DNA of 10,802 nucleotides from Gammaproteobacteria bacterium (GTDB lineage: Bacteria; Pseudomonadota; Gammaproteobacteria; Eutrophobiales; Eutrophobiaceae): contig JABHFC010000295.1 of assembly GCA_018676275.1 (NCBI GenBank), positions 1 to 10,802 on the forward strand, read 5' to 3'. The translations under genes were made by a program, and so were the position numbers. Of this stretch, positions 6,319 through 10,802 are shown in pieces (the first letter of the stretch is position 1; each line of letters begins with the position of its first letter). The notes under the pieces were generated by a model. The model was not told the DNA's origin, searched no databases, and saw only the letters and a list, made by a program, of their open reading frames with translations.

Positions 6319-8475
6319 TTAGAATCGTTTGCTAACACTAACTCCAACAGTTCTTGGCATACCGCGACTTAATTGATCCGGTTGTACTCGATCAGGATCA
6401 ATATTCGTAACAACCGTTTCATCAAACAGGTTTCTGGCAAAGATGTTCATGGTCCAGGTATCCAGTTCATAACCAAGGTTCAGATCGACGATGGTATATG
6501 ACGGTAAAGTACTCAGTGACGCGCGCGATGAAAATTCGTTGGCGCTGCTGCTAACATGTCTTACATCAGTACGGACATAACCAAAACCATTCCAGATTGG
6601 CACACCATATTCAACAGAGCCTGAGGCACTGAACTCAGGTACATAAGGAGGCTCATCTCCTTTCACATTCAGTCCGGTAACCGCGTTCTTAACTTCAGAA
6701 TTCACGTAAGCAAAGCCAAAACGCAGGCTCAAGGCTTCACTGGCCTGATAAGCAAAATCACCTTCAACTCCGGTGTTTTCCACTTTGCCAGCATTAAATC
6801 GATGGAAAAACCCGCAGTTCAGATTGATGTTTGATTGGATATCCTTAAATTCATTCAGATATACCGCCATGTTGGCTGTTAATCGACCATCTAACCAGCC
6901 AGTTTTGGCACCAATTTCATAATTGGTCAGACCATCTGAATTGAATGGTGCCGCTATTGTCGTTCCCAGTGATGTGAGCTGCGCACCGCATACGGCTGGT
7001 ACAAAACCATTAACGCCACCGAGGCGAAAGCCTTCAGAAAAAGTTGCATAAACCATGTGGTCTTCTGTCACATCGTAAGACACTTCGACCTTCGGCACCC
7101 AGTCACTTTCCTTGAGAACACCCTGGTCGAGTGAAATGCCGCCATTGGCGGGACCTGCCGCCCAAATAGACACCTCATTTTCGTAATCAAACCAACGGAA
7201 ACCAAGCTTCAATCTTAGTGCGTCTGTGAAGCTGTACGTTGCCTCTCCAAATACCGCGAACTGATCGGTCTTTATAGATTCTGTTCCATCAAAAGCCGAG
7301 TTCTCGACTGCACCAAAACAGGTGCTGACGAGGGTGCCGCAGAGGTTAGGCGGAAACGCGCCTATGCTAGTGAGGAATTCGAAGAAATTATTGGTTTCCG
7401 TAGTGGGCTGCGTTTGTCTGAACTTCCTTCTGTTGGCTTCGTAGAAGCCACCAATTATCCACTGTAAGGGCGATTCGTAATTAGAAGACAAGCGTATTTC
7501 TTCGATCTTAGTGCGATATCTCGTGTTGTTCTGGAAATCGCTGAAAGTTGTCGGTATAGGTGTTACCGCCTGGACCCGAAAAGTATCATCAAGGCGGTTA
7601 TCCAGTTCCATATCAAATACCGACGTGGCTGAAGTCAGGTTAACAGCACCAAAATCGTAATCGAAAGTGAAATTGAAACCAAGAAACTCATTTATATAAG
7701 AGTCTTCAACAACTTTTACCGTCTGCAACTCATCGGTAACAGCGGCAACACGGGCATCACCAGGTGTGGGTATATATTCGTCCGGGCGGCCTTCCGCGTC
7801 CAGCTTGTTATACATGAAGCTTGAATTGATAGTGAGCTTATCGCCGTAATAGGCAACCTGTAGCCTTCCACCTATGGTTTCCTCAGTATTATAATCCTCC
7901 TCCTCCAGACCCGGTGCGACATTATCAATGAAGCCACCTTTTGAAGAACTATAGCCGCTGACACTCATGGCAATTTTATCGCTCAGGGGCATGTTTACCG
8001 ATCCTTTGAAACCAAAATTCATGTCACCATCTTTGGTGAAAGAGGTATCAGCACCGATTTTGCCAAAGACTTCTTCAGTATCCGGTTTTTTTGTAATGAC
8101 ACGAACTGTGCCTGACATCGAGCTGGAACCATACAAGGTGCCTTGCGGGCCGCGTAGCACTTCTATACGTTCGACGTCCACGACACCCAGATCCGGATTA
8201 AATCCTGCCAGGGAAATCGGCATTTCATCAAGGTAAAGCCCTGCCAGGGAACGAGTCTGGGTTGAGGTATGAATAACGCGGTTTGAATTGACTCCGCGAA
8301 TAACGATCTGTGACTGACCGGTGCCCGAACTGACGGATGTCAAACCAGGAACCATTTTAATATAGTCTTCAAAACCTTCTGCCAGAGTTCGTTCCAGAGT
8401 CTGTGATGAAATTGCCTGAACACTACCGGCGATATCTTGAAGTGATTGCGCACCACGTTTGTTTGCGGTAACCAC
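6319..8475 (-). CDS. TonB-dependent outer-membrane receptor, main reading frame (frame-disrupted at its 5' end)
   Basis: This frame encodes about 718 residues of an outer-membrane active transporter that uses TonB/ExbBD energy to import siderophores, metal complexes or organic substrates. The TonB box LEEIVVTA begins just upstream of the nominal GTG 8475 in the same frame. The plug domain covers about residues 1-130, with the hallmark RIEVLRGPQGTLYG (103-116) and VRVITKKP. The rest is a beta-barrel of aromatic-rich alternating strands ending in SVSKRF, the C-terminal Phe of Bam-assembled proteins. The frame has no signal peptide of its own: a TAA closes it shortly upstream (8515-8517), and the signal peptide is in another frame at 8475-8570. 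Joined, the protein would be about 750 residues, normal for the family. The family resembles sphingomonad-type receptors with catabolic roles; the ligand is unknown. Nominal start 8475 is only the first start codon in frame, not a credible translation start. Confidence 0.9.
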   Translation of the reverse strand: MVTANKRGAQSLQDIAGSVQAISSQTLERTLAEGFEDYIKMVPGLTSVSSGTGQSQIVIRGVNSNRVIHTSTQTRSLAGLYLDEMPISLAGFNPDLGVVDVERIEVLRGPQGTLYGSSSMSGTVRVITKKPDTEEVFGKIGADTSFTKDGDMNFGFKGSVNMPLSDKIAMSVSGYSSSKGGFIDNVAPGLEEEDYNTEETIGGRLQVAYYGDKLTINSSFMYNKLDAEGRPDEYIPTPGDARVAAVTDELQTVKVVEDSYINEFLGFNFTFDYDFGAVNLTSATSVFDMELDNRLDDTFRVQAVTPIPTTFSDFQNNTRYRTKIEEIRLSSNYESPLQWIIGGFYEANRRKFRQTQPTTETNNFFEFLTSIGAFPPNLCGTLVSTCFGAVENSAFDGTESIKTDQFAVFGEATYSFTDALRLKLGFRWFDYENEVSIWAAGPANGGISLDQGVLKESDWVPKVEVSYDVTEDHMVYATFSEGFRLGGVNGFVPAVCGAQLTSLGTTIAAPFNSDGLTNYEIGAKTGWLDGRLTANMAVYLNEFKDIQSNINLNCGFFHRFNAGKVENTGVEGDFAYQASEALSLRFGFAYVNSEVKNAVTGLNVKGDEPPYVPEFSASGSVEYGVPIWNGFGYVRTDVRHVSSSANEFSSRASLSTLPSYTIVDLNLGYELDTWTMNIFARNLFDETVVTNIDPDRVQPDQLSRGMPRTVGVSVSKRF

Positions 8476-8570
8476 TATTTCTTCCAGCGCCCGCTTTGCT
8501 GTGCAAATAAACTGTTAGAGCTGAAAAGAAAAAGAATAAATGATGTTAGAAGTAGGTTTTGTTTCAACAT
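8475..8570 (-). pseudogene. Signal-peptide segment of the TonB-dependent receptor, out of frame with the rest
   Basis: ATG 8570 has a clear Shine-Dalgarno (GGGGGA at 8577-8582, 6-base spacer) and begins a 31-codon frame encoding a textbook Sec signal peptide: MLKQN, a Leu/Phe-rich core, then NSLFA with cleavage before QQSG. The frame then runs into TAG at 8475-8477. The TonB box LEEIVVTA is encoded in the neighbouring frame over the same bases. Adding one G to the GGG run (CCC at 8490-8492 on +) gives AQQSG-ALEEIVVTA, a perfect receptor N terminus. This is therefore the real 5' end of the receptor gene, disrupted by a one-base deletion or a sequence error. Confidence 0.85.
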
Positions 8571-8576
8571 TGTGGA

Positions 8577-8582
8577 TCCCCC
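8577..8582 (-). promoter_or_regulatory. Shine-Dalgarno site of the TonB-dependent receptor
   Basis: GGGGGA on the - strand, 6 bases before ATG 8570. It marks the true translation start of the receptor gene at the signal peptide and not at the in-frame GTG 8475. Confidence 0.65.
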
Positions 8583-8639
8583 GATGATCTACCCGATAAA
8601 AGTTCGACTATGTTAGCCTATAGATAAGAAGCAATATAG

Positions 8640-8681
8640 CTGTATATTTTAAAAAATACAGAGTCGTAGTTTTAAAACTAC
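8640..8681. promoter_or_regulatory. Two tandem AT-rich palindromes upstream of the receptor gene (candidate operators)
   Basis: Bases 8640-8661 form a 22-bp palindrome of the form CTGTA...TACAG with 10 of 11 pairs matching. Bases 8666-8681 form a perfect 16-bp palindrome, GTAGTTTTAAAACTAC; on the - strand it is preceded by CT, so it too begins CTGTA. Their centres are 23 bp apart, about two helical turns. They lie 70-111 bases upstream of receptor ATG 8570. A dimeric regulator binding two similar sites is a reasonable reading; with AT-rich centres and no U-tract context they do not look like terminators. The rest of the 8571-8763 gap shows no gene and no convincing sigma-70 promoter. Confidence 0.45.
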
Positions 8682-8763
8682 AGGTTAACTTGAGGGAGAG
8701 AGATGTTATTCTTTTATTTATCAGATATTTATATAATTAAACAAGCGTTTGATGGTTTGTGTC

Positions 8764-9153
8764 TTAAAAATCGTACACTACGACTTTCTCCACTTTACCC
8801 TTTATATATTGTTCAACGAATTCAGTATGAACAGGATGGACAAGATAATCTTTCATATCTTGTTCCGAATTGAAGATCATCACATTTCCAAAATCAAAGC
8901 TGTCATCAACTGTTTTTCTTTCACTTTCAATCGCACTACCAATTTCTAAAGACAAGACCTGTGGGATCTCACGCAATCGCTGATTAGCCTCAAATAATTT
9001 GTGCATATAGTCTTCTGTTCGATATTCGGGTTTTAACCATGCAATAACGACATGAGTAACAGTTTTAGCTCCCGTCCCCGATGCAATGCAAAGCCCCGGC
9101 ATTAAGATAGTCGTCAGCAGAAGTAAAATACTTATTCGTTCTATTCCTCTCAT
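8764..9153 (-). CDS. Exported Dabb-domain (stress-responsive A/B barrel) protein
   Basis: A 129-residue protein with an N-terminal Sec signal peptide (basic MRGIER, hydrophobic core at residues 7-20, likely cleavage near residue 25 in IASG) and a single Dabb domain filling the rest. Family features are the opening strand THVVIAWLK, a central IGSA strand, the FGNVMIF strand and YLVHPVHTEFVEQY near the end. Dabb proteins are small ferredoxin-like dimers; some catalyse cyclisation or oxygenation of polyketide or phenolic substrates, most have no known role. Export is unusual for the family. ATG 9153 is chosen over the in-frame GTG 9162 because AAGGTG at 9160-9165 lies 6 bases before it, and that GTG is part of the Shine-Dalgarno itself. 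The gene starts 31 bases after the bicupin stop, so the two are probably one transcript. Confidence 0.85.
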   Translation of the reverse strand: MRGIERISILLLLTTILMPGLCIASGTGAKTVTHVVIAWLKPEYRTEDYMHKLFEANQRLREIPQVLSLEIGSAIESERKTVDDSFDFGNVMIFNSEQDMKDYLVHPVHTEFVEQYIKGKVEKVVVYDF

Positions 9154-9159
9154 ATAATT

Positions 9160-9165
9160 CACCTT
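9160..9165 (-). promoter_or_regulatory. Shine-Dalgarno site deciding the Dabb protein start
   Basis: AAGGTG on the - strand with a 6-base spacer to ATG 9153. It overlaps the alternative GTG at 9162, arguing against that codon as a start. Confidence 0.7.
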
Positions 9166-9184
9166 ATGTATTTTTTGATCTTGC

Positions 9185-9910
9185 TTAACGCCATTGCATT
9201 TCTATAATTTCAATTGCTTCTGTGCCAGCATTCTCAAATTGATGACTTTTAGCTCCCTGTTGCCAGAGAAATTCTCCAGCTTCAGCGGAGATAGTTTTAC
9301 CGGCACTACTATAATATTTACCATCCGAAACATGCACCTGTGTGAACGGTAAATTATGTTGATGGATCCCGGTTTTTTCCCCTGGCATTAAACTAATACG
9401 ATAAACACGCGCATGTGGTTTTTCCATAAGCATTTCCATACCACTGATATCACCTTCCAAAGGTTCAACATCGCTCGACACATCATTTTTAATACCAATA
9501 CCTATTACATGAAAAGGAGTCTTACCAATATTTCCCACACGATGAACCTGAGGCAAACTATGATTGTCAGAGCTGAATCTCAGGTCCCCCGTTTTGACTT
9601 CAACCTCACGTCTTTTTCCTTCATAAGGCTGCGCCCAGACCCTGGTTCCCACTATCGTCACATAGAGCAAATCAATTTTATGTTCGTGATAGAGACTTTC
9701 ATATCCGGGCGGCAAATTAACGTTCAAAATAAAGGCATGATCGTTTTCAAATACCAGTCGATGTTTGGGTTCCTCGTAAACTGGCACCCACTCCTGGGAA
9801 AAGCCTGCGAAAGAAAACAAAGTCAGGACCACAGCAATAAGTCCAGGAAGTAAACTGGATTTAACTATTTGTCGAGCTACTAAATTGCTTATATTTATTC
9901 GATTAATCAT
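9185..9910 (-). CDS. Exported bicupin-fold protein
   Basis: A 241-residue protein with a membrane-targeting N terminus (hydrophobic stretch at about residues 20-37, probable cleavage after GFSQ) and two cupin domains. The first has PPGYESLYHEHKIDLLYV, with the His-x-His pair and a following acidic residue; the second has MPGEKTGIHQHNLPFTQVHV, with a second His-x-His. Both could hold a metal ion. Bicupins include dioxygenases, isomerases and binding proteins; nothing here fixes the activity. The start ATG 9910 is preferred over ATG 9952 because AAGGCG (9917-9922) precedes it by 6 bases, while the upstream ATG has no site and would add a non-signal-like extension. It leads a two-gene unit with the Dabb protein and is divergent from the exported VOC protein, with shared candidate operators between them. 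Partnership with these exported proteins is inferred. Confidence 0.82.
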   Translation of the reverse strand: MINRINISNLVARQIVKSSLLPGLIAVVLTLFSFAGFSQEWVPVYEEPKHRLVFENDHAFILNVNLPPGYESLYHEHKIDLLYVTIVGTRVWAQPYEGKRREVEVKTGDLRFSSDNHSLPQVHRVGNIGKTPFHVIGIGIKNDVSSDVEPLEGDISGMEMLMEKPHARVYRISLMPGEKTGIHQHNLPFTQVHVSDGKYYSSAGKTISAEAGEFLWQQGAKSHQFENAGTEAIEIIEMQWR

Positions 9911-9916
9911 AGCAAA

Positions 9917-9922
9917 CGCCTT
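9917..9922 (-). promoter_or_regulatory. Shine-Dalgarno site deciding the bicupin start
   Basis: AAGGCG on the - strand, 6 bases before ATG 9910. It selects that ATG over the in-frame ATG at 9952. Confidence 0.6.
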
Positions 9923-9951
9923 AATTGAAACTAGTGTATGGATACTCAACA

Positions 9952-9992
9952 TTCTAATATAGATAATTAGAAGTAACAGAAATTATTACTTC
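9952..9992. promoter_or_regulatory. Two overlapping inverted repeats in the divergent intergenic region (candidate operators)
   Basis: TTCTAAT (9952-9958), 7-base spacer, ATTAGAA (9966-9972) is a perfect 21-bp inverted repeat. GAAGTAA (9970-9976), 9-base spacer, TTACTTC (9986-9992) is a perfect 23-bp inverted repeat, overlapping the first by three bases. They sit between the divergent bicupin and VOC genes. The second covers the -35 and spacer of the candidate + strand promoter, where a bound repressor would block RNA polymerase. Confidence 0.5.
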
Positions 9993-10000
9993 GTTATAAT
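9973..10000 (+). promoter_or_regulatory. Candidate sigma-70 promoter for the exported VOC gene
   Basis: A perfect -10 TATAAT at 9995-10000 is preceded by GTAACA at 9973-9978 (4 of 6 to TTGACA) with a 16-base spacer. Transcription would start near 10007, giving a leader of about 60 bases before ATG 10069. Confidence 0.55.
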
Positions 10001-10068
10001 CCCTGTCGTCATTCGATTAAACAGCTTAGACTATGCTAATTCCATATTCTGAATGGGGAAAGCCTTTG

Positions 10069-10614
10069 ATGATTATCCATACAAGTTTTCGATTAGCCAT
10101 ATTCACTCTTCTATTGACCAGTCTCCCGCATGGTGCAGCGCAAGCTAAAGATGAAAAAAATATTTTAGATAGACCTGCGAGTCATTTGAACACTATTTTT
10201 CACGTAGGGTTATGGGTTGAGAATGTGGATGAGATGTTGGAGTTTCTTTCTGAATTTATGACATTCAACATCGTCTTACGGGCAGCGCGAGAATCAGGAG
10301 GGGAAAGGGTGATCCTGAGTGATTCACGTGGACAGAAAATTGAATTGCTCTCAGATCCGGAAAATGTAAAGCCCCATCCTGACTTTCCCTTACATCCACA
10401 AGGTCGTGTGGCCGGAGTTGCGCATTTCTCTATATGGGTTGAGGATGTCCTTAGTTTGAAAAAGAAGCTGACTGCCTCAGGTTATGAAGTGTTGGGACAG
10501 ATACCTGCAGACCCGGCAACTGCTTACGCTAATATGAACGGAAAAATGTATCGCATATTGTTCGTACGAGGTCCAGGCGATGTGACATTTGAATTATTTG
10601 AAATTAAAAAATAA
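10069..10614 (+). CDS. Exported VOC-fold (glyoxalase/dioxygenase superfamily) protein
   Basis: A 181-residue protein with a signal peptide (hydrophobic core at residues 9-20, probable cleavage after AAQA, residue 26) followed by one VOC module of two beta-alpha-beta-beta-beta units. The four metal-ligand positions are filled as His45 (IFHVGL), Glu92 (KIELL), His119 (VAHFSI) and Glu175 (TFELFE), so it is probably an active metalloprotein. The superfamily includes glyoxalase I, extradiol dioxygenases, epimerases and fosfomycin-type resistance enzymes; which applies here is unknown, but the length fits a single-module, glyoxalase- or epimerase-like enzyme. ATG 10069 is preferred over ATG 10033: GGGGA at 10055-10059 precedes it and the signal peptide begins there. 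It is divergent from the bicupin gene and convergent with the sulfatase remnant. Periplasmic location is unusual for a VOC protein. Confidence 0.82.
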   Translation: MIIHTSFRLAIFTLLLTSLPHGAAQAKDEKNILDRPASHLNTIFHVGLWVENVDEMLEFLSEFMTFNIVLRAARESGGERVILSDSRGQKIELLSDPENVKPHPDFPLHPQGRVAGVAHFSIWVEDVLSLKKKLTASGYEVLGQIPADPATAYANMNGKMYRILFVRGPGDVTFELFEIKK

Positions 10615-10678
10615 TTCGTGAGATTGTTGTTTTCGAGATAAGCCCGACTGAATGAATACAATCAGACTAACGAATGGT

Positions 10679-10802
10679 TTATAAACCGCTTGCGGTAGAT
10701 ACCAATTGACCTAACTCACGCTTCAACTCCTGCACTGTCAGTTTCATTTGCGGTGTATTAACCAGGTTATCTAGTTCATAGGGATCCGTTTCCAGGTCGT
10801 AC
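10679..10802 (-). CDS. C-terminal end of a probable sulfatase (cut by window edge)
   Basis: An open - strand frame enters at the right edge and ends at TAA (10679-10681), giving the last 40 residues. It begins YDLETDPYELDNLVN, very close to the C-terminal signature of type I (formylglycine-dependent) sulfatases, usually LYDLxxDPxExxNL, followed by a short helix as in those enzymes. The catalytic N-terminal part with the Cys/Ser-x-Pro-x-Arg motif is outside the window, so activity and substrate cannot be judged. It converges with the VOC gene, leaving a 64-base gap in which I see no clear terminator. Confidence 0.75.
   Translation of the reverse strand, partial: YDLETDPYELDNLVNTPQMKLTVQELKRELGQLVSTASGL

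Noticed and set aside
8490..8492. Phase variation or programmed frameshifting of the receptor
   Set aside because: The run is only three G, shorter than phase-variable tracts, with no slippery heptamer or downstream structure that I can see; a simple indel or sequence error is more likely.
9413..9853. 146-codon + strand open frame inside the bicupin gene
   Set aside because: It is antisense to both cupin motifs; the translation looks random.
9911..9952. Longer bicupin start at ATG 9952
   Set aside because: There is no clear Shine-Dalgarno; ATG 9910 has AAGGCG at 6 bases, and the extension would bury the signal-like segment. The upstream ATG also falls in the inverted repeat.
10033..10068. 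Longer VOC start at ATG 10033
   Set aside because: There is no ribosome site before it; ATG 10069 has GGGGA and begins directly with a signal peptide.
10676..10696. GGTTTATAAACC palindrome and ACCGC-TT-GCGGT hairpin at the sulfatase end
   Set aside because: They lie within or next to sulfatase coding sequence, the stems are short and no U-tract follows; not called as a terminator.
1..10802. CRISPR arrays, tRNA/rRNA genes, insertion sequences or attachment sites
   Set aside because: No regularly spaced repeats, cloverleaf-like segments, transposase frames or integrase genes were seen on either strand.

Overview
The window looks like a piece of a moderately AT-rich proteobacterial chromosome, probably a marine-type gammaproteobacterium. 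The lineage call is an inference from base composition, the TonB-dependent receptor with its C-terminal Phe, the sulfatase remnant and the mix of catabolic genes; no rRNA or other marker gene is present. It is an accessory catabolic locus that continues off both ends.

Left third (1-3499, + strand): a tight operon of cytoplasmic enzymes for aromatic ring catabolism. The order is a 5'-truncated type I (VOC fold) extradiol ring-cleavage dioxygenase, a meta-cleavage-product C-C hydrolase of the BphD/CarC type, a Rieske oxygenase alpha subunit resembling carbazole dioxygenase CarAa, and a cysteine hydrolase of the isochorismatase/N-carbamoylsarcosine amidase family. Ring hydroxylation, ring cleavage and C-C hydrolysis form one logical pathway; the cysteine hydrolase suggests that a nitrogen-containing intermediate is also hydrolysed. 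No ferredoxin, reductase or lower-pathway gene is visible.

Middle (3481-8570, - strand): an amidase-signature-family enzyme whose 3' end overlaps that of the left operon, an exported metal-dependent amidohydrolase, then a TonB-dependent receptor with its own intrinsic terminator. The receptor's signal peptide and its TonB box/plug lie in different reading frames, consistent with loss of one G in a short G run: either a real frameshift or a sequence error.

Right third (8571-10802): tandem palindromes upstream of the receptor; a two-gene - strand unit (exported bicupin, exported Dabb-domain protein); a divergent promoter region with overlapping inverted repeats and a perfect TATAAT; an exported VOC-fold protein on +; and the last 40 codons of a probable sulfatase on -.

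Working model (inference): the receptor brings an organic compound or metal complex into the periplasm, the exported amidohydrolase, bicupin, Dabb and VOC proteins act there, and amidase, Rieske oxygenase, extradiol dioxygenase and hydrolases complete breakdown in the cytoplasm. The substrate cannot be read from the sequence.
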